Source: Flavobacterium sp.
Lineage (GTDB): Bacteria; Bacteroidota; Bacteroidia; Flavobacteriales; Flavobacteriaceae
NCBI RefSeq assembly: GCF_004211145.1
Contig: NZ_SEBS01000033.1
Coordinates: 1 to 38,279, forward strand
Length of the DNA: 38,279 nucleotides
Direction: 5' to 3'
The notes below the pieces were generated by a model. It was given only the letters and a program-made list of their open reading frames with translations, made no database searches and had not been told where the DNA came from. Each line of letters begins with the position of its first letter. Position 1 is the first letter of the stretch. Below are positions 24,279 to 31,924 of this stretch, in pieces. A program made the translations under genes and the position numbers.

Positions 24279-24395
24279 AACCCCCATCGAGACCCTCATC
24301 CGTAGATCTCAAGCCAAACGCCAATCGAAGCGTGACGAACTGAAACGCAAATCTGGAAACAAAACGCCATCACAAACCCAAAAGATCATCTGGAG

Positions 24396-24656
24396 ACGAT
24401 TTTTGCGCCGCGCGCAAGCAAAAATCCAATAAACACTTCCACCTAGTCAGCGCCGTTTAGTTGGACAGGCGGGGACCCGGCGGCGCAAAAATCCGTAAGC
24501 GCGGCTGTAAATCGCGCCTGCGCGACCAGCCGCGTAGGATTTTTTTGCCTGCCGGGTCGCCTGGGAAACTTGGCGCCCGGCATTTTTGCTTCTTTTGTTG
24601 CCAGACAAAAGAAGGCCCCGCCGGCAGGCGAATCAAATGCGAAGCGTTTGAAAAAT
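24396..24656 (-). repeat. Right copy of dispersed inverted-repeat element
   Basis: It is an inverted copy of 23647-23960, 261 bp long, beginning GATTTTTGCGCCGCGCGC and ending CAAATGCGAAGCGTTT. In place of the left copy's middle it carries a strong hairpin, CGCGGCTG and CAGCCGCG around 19 bases (24500-24534). The two copies enclose 435 bp with the SHOCT relic. Confidence 0.88.
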
Positions 24657-25011
24657 CAAAAACAAGGCACGAGCAACACACTCACGCCAGTGAGAGAAAC
24701 ATCTAACGAATACCAACCGACAACAACGCACGCATTTTCAACACAAAGACGCAAAGTCTCCAAGCCACCAAGGGAAACGGGTAATAAATAAAAAAACCTT
24801 TCCGAGGCCAACAACCGGCAATTTCAATCAACAAGACTGGTGCGAAACAAAGTTTCAACAAATAGTAAAACCAAATCGACCCAAATGCGAAGCATTTTAA
24901 ACCCGTTGAGATTTCCCCAAAAAAAAATAATTCCCAACACTTTCCGTTGTGAATTACTATTTCCAAAAAGCCAACAAACCCCTCAACTCAAAAACAACCA
25001 GCCTGCGCTGC

Positions 25012-25040
25012 AAAAAAAAAGCCGGCATCAAGCCGGCTTT
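25012..25040 (-). terminator. Intrinsic terminator of the RND efflux operon
   Basis: AAAGCCGGC and GCCGGCTTT form a perfect 9-bp stem with a 5-base loop. On the minus strand the hairpin is followed by a T-run. It lies 8 bp after the outer-membrane channel gene. Confidence 0.93.
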
Positions 25041-25048
25041 CCAAGCGA

Positions 25049-26473
25049 TCATTTCCAACCGCCTCCCAAATCCCTGTAGACATTCACTACAGCATTTAAC
25101 TGTTCCTTCTTAGTTTCCATAAGTTCAAGCTTAGCTTCCAGCGCATCACGCTGCGTCATCAACACCTCAAAATAATCCACACGTGCCGATCGGAACAAAT
25201 CATTCGAAGCGTCGATCGATTTGTTCAAGGCATCGACCTGTTGCGATTTCAACGCATAACTTTTCCCGATGTTCTCGATCTTCGACAACTGGTTCGACGT
25301 TTCAAGATATGCGTTCAAGATAGTGCGTTGGTAATCCAGAAGCGCCTGTTGCTGGCGTGCGTTCGCGCTCGCGTATTCGGCTTTGATGCGGTTTCGGTTG
25401 AAGAGCGGCGCCGTCAGATCTCCGATGATCGAATACAACAACGATTCGGGCAACGTCGCCAAATACGACGGTTTGAACGCCTGGACACCGACCGCGGCCG
25501 AAATATCAAGCGACGGATAAAACTCCGCGCGAGCCGTCTTCACATCCAGTTTCGCGGCCGCCAATTCCAACTCGGCCTGCTTGATGTCCGGTCTATTCGC
25601 CAATAATTGCGATGGAATTCCCGATTGTACCGACTTTGGAACCAAATCCAAGAAGTTCGTTTTGTCACGCGGAATTTCCTGCGGATAACGCGCCAACAAG
25701 AAATTGATTCGGTTCTCGGTTTCCTTGATTTTTTGCAGGATTTCGAACTCGAGGCTTTGTGACGCGCTCACTTCGGCCTGGAATTTCTGGACGCCGAGTT
25801 CGGTGGCACGCGCGCCTTCTTTCTGCACCTTTACGATTTCGAGCGCGTTCTTTTGCAATGCGATGTTCTGGCGCACGATGTCAAGCTGGTTGTCGAGCGC
25901 GAGCAGTTCGTAATACGAGTTCGCGACTTCGGCGATCAAGTTCGTGATCACGAAATTCTTGCCTTCGATCGTCGACAAGTAACGGCTTACCGCGGCTTTC
26001 TTCGAGTTCCGAAGTTTTTTCCAGATGTCGACTTCCCAATTCGCAACGGCTGCGACCGTGAAATCGCCAAGCGGATCGGGTGTTTCGGTTCCGGGCTTGA
26101 TTTCAGTCGTCGCATCTCCGGCGCCTTGGCTCGTGTAGCGTCCGACTTTTTCCACTCCGGCTCCGGCTCGAAGCCCGACAGTCGGCAAATACGCGCCTTT
26201 TCTGACTCGGACTTCATTGCGCGCGATTTCGATTTCCTGCAGCGTGATGTTGAGTTCCTGATTGTTCTTGATCGCGATATCGATGAGGTCAATCAGGTTC
26301 TGGTCGGTGAAAAATTCGCGCCATTTCACGCTTGACGTATTCGCCGTATCGGTCGATGTGACGAACTTCTCAGGAAGCGGTTGCTGTTCGCCGGCGGTAG
26401 CGGCCTGTGGCACCTTGCATCCGACGACGCTCGCGGCAACCCCGACTGCGATTATATATTTTAACTTATTCAT
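25049..26473 (-). CDS. RND efflux outer-membrane channel (TolC/OprM family)
   Basis: This is the outer-membrane factor of the tripartite pump, a trimeric beta-barrel with a long periplasmic alpha-helical tunnel. The 474-residue protein has a lipoprotein signal (VVGCK lipobox, Cys at residue 19), as in OprM/NodT proteins. The two OEP repeats are visible: QNLIDLIDIAIKNNQELNITLQEIEIARNEVRVRKGAYLPTV and, in the second half, LLANRPDIKQAELELAAAKLDVKTARAEFYPSLDISA. Its start overlaps the end of the permease gene by 8 bp, so the two are co-translated. It is the last gene of the operon and is followed by a terminator. Confidence 0.95.
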   Translation of the reverse strand: MNKLKYIIAVGVAASVVGCKVPQAATAGEQQPLPEKFVTSTDTANTSSVKWREFFTDQNLIDLIDIAIKNNQELNITLQEIEIARNEVRVRKGAYLPTVGLRAGAGVEKVGRYTSQGAGDATTEIKPGTETPDPLGDFTVAAVANWEVDIWKKLRNSKKAAVSRYLSTIEGKNFVITNLIAEVANSYYELLALDNQLDIVRQNIALQKNALEIVKVQKEGARATELGVQKFQAEVSASQSLEFEILQKIKETENRINFLLARYPQEIPRDKTNFLDLVPKSVQSGIPSQLLANRPDIKQAELELAAAKLDVKTARAEFYPSLDISAAVGVQAFKPSYLATLPESLLYSIIGDLTAPLFNRNRIKAEYASANARQQQALLDYQRTILNAYLETSNQLSKIENIGKSYALKSQQVDALNKSIDASNDLFRSARVDYFEVLMTQRDALEAKLELMETKKEQLNAVVNVYRDLGGGWK

Positions 26474-29400
26474 GGTTTTCGATTTCTTCGGTTAACGGAC
26501 TTTCTTCTTCGTTTTTGACAAACTTGGTCTTCTCGGAAATCTTCCCGAAAACGTAGTACAATCCCGGAATGATGATCACGCCGAACAACGTCCCGAACAA
26601 CATTCCTCCTGCGGCCGCGGTTCCGATGGTTCGGTTTCCGACGGCGCCCGGACCTGTCGCGAGACAAAGCGGGATCAAACCGGCGATGAACGCGAACGAT
26701 GTCATCAGGATCGGACGGAAACGCACCGAAGCGCCTTCCATCGCGGCTTCGAGAACCGTCGCGCCTTCACTGTGTTTCTGGACCGCGAATTCCACGATCA
26801 ATACGGCGTTTTTACCCAAAAGCCCGATGAGCATGACCATCGCGATCTGGGCGTATATGTTGTTCTCCAAGCCCGTGAGTTGCAGCAAAAAGAATGCGCC
26901 GAAGATTCCGATCGGCAGCGACAGCAACACCGCGAACGGCAGCACGAAACTTTCATATTGGGCCGACAGGATCAAATACACGAACCCAAGACAGATGAGG
27001 AAAATCCAAACCGCCTGATGGCCTTGCGCGACCTGATCTTTGGAAATACCGGCCCAGTCGATTCCGTAGCCGCGCGGCAGTTTCTTTTCAGCCACTTCCT
27101 TGATCACGTCGATCGCTTGCTGGCTGCTGTATCCGGGAGCCGATGAACCTGAGATTTCCGACGCCGTGTACATGTTCTGGCGCGTAATTTCAGACAATCC
27201 ATATACTTTATCCATGCGCATAAACGCCGAGAACGGCACCATTTCATCTCGGTCGTTCTTCACGTACAATTTTAAAATGTCTTCAGGAAGCGCACGATAA
27301 TTGGCCGCGGCCTGTACGATTACTTTATACGCGCGGCCGTATTTGATGAAGCTGATCTCATAGTTACTTCCGACCAAAGTCGACATCGTGTTGAGCGCAT
27401 TCTCGATAGAAACGCCTTTCTGCTGTGCGATGTCGTTGTCGATATGCAACATGTATTGCGGGAAACTCGCGCTGAAAAAACTGAACACCGACGACAATTC
27501 GGGACGCGATTTAAGCTCGCGCACGAAATCATTGTTGACCTGTTCCATTTTCTTGTAGTCGTTCGTGCCCGTTTTGTCGAGCAAGCGCAACTCGAAACCA
27601 CCCGCGGCTCCATAACCGGGTACGGCCGGAGGTGCGAAGAATTCGATCTGTGCACCCGCGATGTCCTTCGATTTTTCCTCGAGTTCTTCGATGATCTCGC
27701 GAGACGTTTGGCTGCGCTGCGTCCAATCCTTAAGGTTGATCAGACAGGTTCCCGAGTTCGCGCCCGTACCTTCGGTCAAGACTTCGTAACCTGCCAATGA
27801 TGACACCGATTGCACGCCATCGACGCTCTCGCAGATCTTTTGCAGGCGTTCAGCGATTTGGTTCGTGCGTTCCAACGACGAACCAGGCGGCGTTTGGATG
27901 ATCGCGTAGAACATGCCTTGGTCTTCGCCCGGGATGAATCCGCCGGGAACGGTTCCGCTTAGGAAATACGTCGCGATGGAGAAGATGATCAGCGTTCCGA
28001 ATGTTACCACGCGTCGGTTCACGACAATCTTCAACAGTTTTTCGTATTTGCCCGACATCTTGTCGAACCCGCGATTGAAACTGCCAAGGAATCGGTTGAT
28101 CGGCGTTTTCTTCTTAGGCTGTCCGTGGTTGTTTTTGAGGATCATCGCGCACAAAGCAGGCGTGAGCGTCAAGGCTACGATGCCCGACAAGATGATCGCG
28201 GTCGCCATCGTGATCGAGAATTGTCGGTAAAAAATCCCGACCGGACCCGTCATGAACGCAACCGGAATAAACACCGCGGCCATCAAAAACGTGATCGCGA
28301 TGATCGCACCCGCAATTTCCTTCATGGCTTTTTGCGTGGCCTTTCTCGGTTTCAAATGTTCCTCTTCCATCTTGGCGTGCACGGCCTCGATCACGACGAT
28401 CGCATCATCGACGACGACACCGATCGCGAGTACGAGTGCGAACAACGTGATCAGGTTGATCGTGATCCCGAAGAATTGCATGAAGAAAAACGTCCCGATC
28501 AGCGAAACGGGAACCGCAAGTGCCGGAATGATCGTCGAACGCCAGTCGCCCAAAAAGATAAACACGACCAAGCCGACGAGGATAAACGCCTCGACAAGCG
28601 TGTGCAATACTTTCTCGATCGACGCGTCGAGGAATTTCGAAACGTCGTAACTGATCTCGTAATCCATTCCTTTCGGGAACGAACTTTTCTTGATTTCCTC
28701 GAGTTTGGTCTTGACGTCCTCGATGACTTGCTGGGCGTTGCTTCCGTAAGATTGCTTGAGCGTGATCGCGGCTGACGGACGTCCGTTCAGATTCGAATAG
28801 ATGTCGTACATCGAACTTCCGAATTCCACATCGGCGACATCTTTAAGCCGCAGGATCTCGCCGTTCGAACTCGAGCGCAGGATGATATTCCGGTATTGGT
28901 CCTCAGTCGTGAATCGGCCCGAATATTTCAGGACATATTCGAACGATTGCGATCTTTTACCGGACGCTTCACCCGTTTTTCCGGGCGATGCCTCGAGACT
29001 TTGGGATGAGAGCGCTTCCATGACTTCTTCGGCCGAAATCTTGTAGGCAAGCATACGATCGGGCTTTAACCAGATGCGCATCGCGTATTCGCGGTTACCC
29101 AAAATGTCGGCAACCCCGACGCCGTCGACGCGTTTCAGTTCGGGCAAAATATTGATGTCGGCGAAATTGAACAGGAATTTCTGGTCGGTGTTCTTGTCGG
29201 TCGAATACAAGTTGACGTACATCAACATGTTCGATTCCTCTCGCGTGATCTTGACGCCTTCGCGGATGACCAACGGCGGCAGTTTGTTGGTGACCGAAGC
29301 CACGCGGTTCTGCACGTTGAGCGAGGCGACGTTCGGATCGGTGCCCAAATTAAATACGACTTGGATCGTTCCTTCGCCGTCGTTACCCGCGTCGGACGCC

Positions 29401-29633
29401 ATGTATTTCATTCCCGGAACACCGTTTATCGCGCGTTCCAATGGAATAATTGCCGATTTGATGAGCAATTCGTTGTTCGCTCCCGGATATTCCACGGTCA
29501 CGTTCACCTTTGGAGGCGACACCGATGGGAACTGCGTAACCGGCAACTGTATGAGTGCCAAAACGCCCAAAAACACGATGACGAGCGAGATGACTATGGA
29601 AAGGACTGGCCTTTGTATGAATCTGTTAAACAT
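26466..29633 (-). CDS. RND efflux permease, HAE1/AcrB-type
   Basis: The 1055-residue inner-membrane protein is a proton-driven drug/hydrophobe exporter of the HAE1 family. It shows the N-terminal signature FIQRPVLSIVISLVIVFLGVLALIQLPV, two large periplasmic loops, and in membrane segment 4 the proton-relay Asp pair (VLAIGVVVDDAIVVIEAVH). FMTGPVGIFYRQFSITMATAIILSGIVALTLTPALCAMIL is another family signature, as is GLLGKNAVLIVEFA in the second half. Length is normal. It sits between the adaptor (21 bp upstream) and the channel gene. The exported substrate cannot be read from the sequence. Confidence 0.97.
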   Translation of the reverse strand: MFNRFIQRPVLSIVISLVIVFLGVLALIQLPVTQFPSVSPPKVNVTVEYPGANNELLIKSAIIPLERAINGVPGMKYMASDAGNDGEGTIQVVFNLGTDPNVASLNVQNRVASVTNKLPPLVIREGVKITREESNMLMYVNLYSTDKNTDQKFLFNFADINILPELKRVDGVGVADILGNREYAMRIWLKPDRMLAYKISAEEVMEALSSQSLEASPGKTGEASGKRSQSFEYVLKYSGRFTTEDQYRNIILRSSSNGEILRLKDVADVEFGSSMYDIYSNLNGRPSAAITLKQSYGSNAQQVIEDVKTKLEEIKKSSFPKGMDYEISYDVSKFLDASIEKVLHTLVEAFILVGLVVFIFLGDWRSTIIPALAVPVSLIGTFFFMQFFGITINLITLFALVLAIGVVVDDAIVVIEAVHAKMEEEHLKPRKATQKAMKEIAGAIIAITFLMAAVFIPVAFMTGPVGIFYRQFSITMATAIILSGIVALTLTPALCAMILKNNHGQPKKKTPINRFLGSFNRGFDKMSGKYEKLLKIVVNRRVVTFGTLIIFSIATYFLSGTVPGGFIPGEDQGMFYAIIQTPPGSSLERTNQIAERLQKICESVDGVQSVSSLAGYEVLTEGTGANSGTCLINLKDWTQRSQTSREIIEELEEKSKDIAGAQIEFFAPPAVPGYGAAGGFELRLLDKTGTNDYKKMEQVNNDFVRELKSRPELSSVFSFFSASFPQYMLHIDNDIAQQKGVSIENALNTMSTLVGSNYEISFIKYGRAYKVIVQAAANYRALPEDILKLYVKNDRDEMVPFSAFMRMDKVYGLSEITRQNMYTASEISGSSAPGYSSQQAIDVIKEVAEKKLPRGYGIDWAGISKDQVAQGHQAVWIFLICLGFVYLILSAQYESFVLPFAVLLSLPIGIFGAFFLLQLTGLENNIYAQIAMVMLIGLLGKNAVLIVEFAVQKHSEGATVLEAAMEGASVRFRPILMTSFAFIAGLIPLCLATGPGAVGNRTIGTAAAGGMLFGTLFGVIIIPGLYYVFGKISEKTKFVKNEEESPLTEEIENHE

Positions 29634-29654
29634 GATTTCTTGATTTAGGTGTCC

Positions 29655-30737
29655 TTATTCGGCTCTGAGTTTCAAACTTGCCATGACCTCTTGGGGCTTC
29701 TCGTAAGTGAACTCGATTTTTTCGTCGTCACGCACTTTTTGCACGCCTTCGAGCAGGATTTTGTCGGTGGCGCGGATGCCGCTTTTCACCACATATAGAT
29801 CGGGCATTTCACCGGTGATCGTGATTTCTCTCGAACGCACGGTATTCTTGGCGTCGACCACGAAGACATATTTTTTGTCCTGGATCTCGTAGGTTGCTTT
29901 TTGCGGGATGATGAGTGCGTTTTTCATCGGGACGGTCAACAGAACTTTACCTGTTTCCCCGTTTCTCAGGAGTTTGTCCGGGTTCGGGAATTTGGCACGG
30001 AACGCGATGTTTCCGGTTTCATTGTCGAATTCTCCTTCGATGACCTCGACTTTTCCCTTGTATTTGAGCGGCGTGTTGTTGGCCAAAAGTAACGTCACGG
30101 CGTTATCACCACGGTCTTTGACGTTGGTTTGATAGTCGATGTATTCGGGTTCCGAAACGTTGAAATACGCGAACATATCGGTGTTGTCACTCAAACTCGT
30201 GAGCAATTCGCCTTCATCGATCAGACTGCCGAGTTTTTTGGGGATGCGGTCAATCGTTCCGGCGAACGGCGCCTTGATTTCAGTGAACGCCAAGTGCAGT
30301 TTGGCCATCGCGACCTCGGCCTTCGCCTGTTCCAGTTTGGCTTGGGCGACCAATTGCTCGTTCTTGGATACGACGTTCTTGTCGGCGAGCAGTTTCGCGT
30401 TCTGCAATTCGATTTGGGCGGCTTTTTGTTCAGCCTGGGCTTTGTACAATTCGGCTTCATACATCTTTGGCATGATGCGGAAAAGTACTTGTCCGGCCTG
30501 TACGAACTGGCCTTCGTCGACGTAGATATTCTGTAGGAAACCTTTTTCCTGGGCGCGGATTTCGATGTTGCGCACCGAACGGATCTGGGATACGTATTCT
30601 TTGGTAAACGTCGTGTCGATCTCGATCGGATTGGTTACGGTAAACTTTCCGGCTTCTTCTTTTTCTTCTTTTTTAGCTGTACAGCTGGCGAGGCACAAAA
30701 GCGCGAACAGGCCTGTGCAAACGGCAAATTTCTTCAT
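29655..30737 (-). CDS. RND efflux periplasmic adaptor (MFP)
   Basis: The 360-residue adaptor bridges permease and channel. It has a lipoprotein signal peptide (LLCLASC lipobox, followed by TAKKEEKEE), a biotinyl-lipoyl half (GFLQNIYVDEGQFVQAGQVLFRI), an alpha hairpin (about 90-145: AEQKAAQIELQNAKLLADKNVVSKNEQL), the second lipoyl half (FTEIKAPFAGTIDRIPKKLGSLIDEG), then beta-barrel and membrane-proximal domains. It is the first gene of the three-gene efflux operon. A weak -7-like TAATTTTC lies about nine bases before its ATG. No TetR- or AraC-type regulator is next to it. Confidence 0.95.
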   Translation of the reverse strand: MKKFAVCTGLFALLCLASCTAKKEEKEEAGKFTVTNPIEIDTTFTKEYVSQIRSVRNIEIRAQEKGFLQNIYVDEGQFVQAGQVLFRIMPKMYEAELYKAQAEQKAAQIELQNAKLLADKNVVSKNEQLVAQAKLEQAKAEVAMAKLHLAFTEIKAPFAGTIDRIPKKLGSLIDEGELLTSLSDNTDMFAYFNVSEPEYIDYQTNVKDRGDNAVTLLLANNTPLKYKGKVEVIEGEFDNETGNIAFRAKFPNPDKLLRNGETGKVLLTVPMKNALIIPQKATYEIQDKKYVFVVDAKNTVRSREITITGEMPDLYVVKSGIRATDKILLEGVQKVRDDEKIEFTYEKPQEVMASLKLRAE

Positions 30738-30875
30738 GGTGTGAATGAAAATTAGCGATTAAAAATGCTTTTTTTGGTTCTAAGGGATTCTGGGAACGTA
30801 AGAACAGCAATCGCAAGAAAGCATGCCGAATAGCCAAAACGGGTGAATGTCCCGCTCAAACTACGAAAGGATGTA

Positions 30876-30899
30876 CTGCCTGCGACTGCTGCGCGGCAG
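30876..30899 (-). other. Hairpin just past the small secreted-protein gene
   Basis: CTGCC and GGCAG with an inner GCG/CGC pairing and one bulge form a hairpin two bases beyond the stop at 30902. There is no T-run on the minus strand, so termination is not assured and read-through into the efflux operon is possible. Confidence 0.4.
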
Positions 30900-30901
30900 G
30901 A

Positions 30902-31288
30902 TCAAATCCTGATGACTCTGTTGGTAATGTAAATAGGGGATGATTGTCCGCAGAACGGCGGATAATTGTTACCACGCTTCTTTAAAGCGAGTCGGGGAGT
31001 GGAATGGCCTGAAGCCGTGAAATGTGAAACCGTAACGAACAGTTGCCTGCCAAGGTATTTCGGCGCGATGTCGTTACCCGAGACGTTGTCGTCCCCAAAA
31101 TCGAGGTCGGCGTCTTCTAAAAGCGTACAGCCCCAATCGGTCGTGGCCGTCTTGTCGTTCATCGATTTCGCTACCTCGTGCGCATGCGAATCGGCAACAA
31201 GATCGTGTTGCGCGACGTTAGCTGCGGCGATGTTTCCTTTCAATAAAAAGGAAAACAGGGATACGAAAAGAATAAAGACGGTCCTCAT
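30902..31288 (-). CDS. Small putative secreted protein of unknown function
   Basis: The 128-residue product begins with a signal-peptide-like segment (MRTVFILFVSLFSFLLKGNIAAANVA). The mature part has no known domain; it ends PPFCGQSSPIYITNRVIRI, an ending I associate with small conserved hypothetical proteins of Bacteroidota that sit next to efflux genes (recollection, unverified). An exact -7 box lies eight bases upstream of the ATG. It precedes the efflux operon by 164 bp on the same strand, so a link to envelope transport or stress is possible but unproved. Confidence 0.65.
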   Translation of the reverse strand: MRTVFILFVSLFSFLLKGNIAAANVAQHDLVADSHAHEVAKSMNDKTATTDWGCTLLEDADLDFGDDNVSGNDIAPKYLGRQLFVTVSHFTASGHSTPRLALKKRGNNYPPFCGQSSPIYITNRVIRI

Positions 31289-31296
31289 TTCGAGGC

Positions 31297-31304
31297 CAAA
31301 AGTA
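31297..31304 (-). promoter_or_regulatory. -7 box of the small secreted-protein gene
   Basis: TACTTTTG on the minus strand matches TAnnTTTG exactly, eight bases before the ATG. No TTG is found at normal -33 spacing. Confidence 0.55.
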
Positions 31305-31421
31305 ATGGAAAGTTATATTCCGAAAAAAAATATTTGCATCGCATTAACAGTAATTGTCAACGAAAACGATTGCAGTTTTAAACAAATCGACGAAACGATT
31401 TTTTAGGCAGACGATCGGGAT

Positions 31422-31745
31422 TTATTTGTCGAGCATTTTCTCGGTTTTTGCGAGAAATTCACGCACGGCCTCGTCGAGATCGATCTCCATTCGGCTTGAA
31501 AGCACTGCAAGCCACCAGATGCATTCCCCGATCTTGTGCTGCAATTCGCCTTGCGTATTCTCTTTTGGCCAGCGGCCTTGTTGTGACATCGCATGCCGTC
31601 CGACGAGACCCGCGTCGGTCAAAAATGCGAGCGCATCTTCCGTGACAGTCCATTCACTGCCGTGGAATTGCTGTTCGAGTTCGTGGTAACGTTCGCGGAT
31701 ATCGAGCGAACGTTTCGTTATTTCGTTGAGGTCGAGTGGATTCAT
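31422..31745 (-). CDS. MazG-like nucleotide pyrophosphohydrolase-related protein
   Basis: The 107-residue all-alpha protein resembles the short MazG-like family: an N-terminal helix (LNEITKRSLDIRERYHELEQQF), a central segment (EDALAFLTDAGLVGRHAMSQQG) and a C-terminal helix pair (ELQHKIGECIWWLAVLSSRMEIDLDEAVREFLAKTEKML). The ExxxxxE pattern is kept, but where classical MazG enzymes have ELxD this protein has GECIWW, so one metal-binding Asp is not evident. It may hydrolyse nucleotides or have lost activity. It is divergent from the histidine-kinase cluster and 133 bp from the small secreted-protein gene. Confidence 0.65.
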   Translation of the reverse strand: MNPLDLNEITKRSLDIRERYHELEQQFHGSEWTVTEDALAFLTDAGLVGRHAMSQQGRWPKENTQGELQHKIGECIWWLAVLSSRMEIDLDEAVREFLAKTEKMLDK

Positions 31746-31924
31746 TTGTTCTGGAATATCGTTGGCCGAAAGATACGCAATCGCAAAGACGAAGTAAAGC
31801 GCTTTGCCGCCATAAAAGTAGTTTACGAACCAAATTTTCGTTTATTTTACAATTCGACGAGCCGTTTCGTGAAATGCCCGATCACACGAAAGCAGCTTTC
31901 GATTTCTCCGCTTGATCCAACCAC

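Larger units (their letters stand above)
23411..25011. other. 1.6-kb non-coding region rich in repeats
   Basis: No intact gene can be supported here. It holds the two inverted copies of a dispersed element (23647-23960 and 24396-24656), a 27-bp direct repeat pair, a SHOCT-domain relic, a 14-bp tandem array and, at 24881-24898, a solitary copy of the element-end hairpin AAATGCGAAGCATTT. The stretches 23411-23640 and 24660-24880 show no further feature to me. Confidence 0.8.

Noticed and set aside
24223..24432. A 69-codon plus-strand frame, basic and glutamine-rich, between the inverted repeat copies
   Set aside because: Its first third translates a 14-bp tandem array, its end lies within the right repeat copy, and it overlaps the better-supported SHOCT relic region on the other strand.
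28125..28775. A 216-codon plus-strand frame opposite the RND permease
   Set aside because: Its Asp/Arg-rich composition is that of an antisense shadow, and the permease on the other strand matches its family over the full length.
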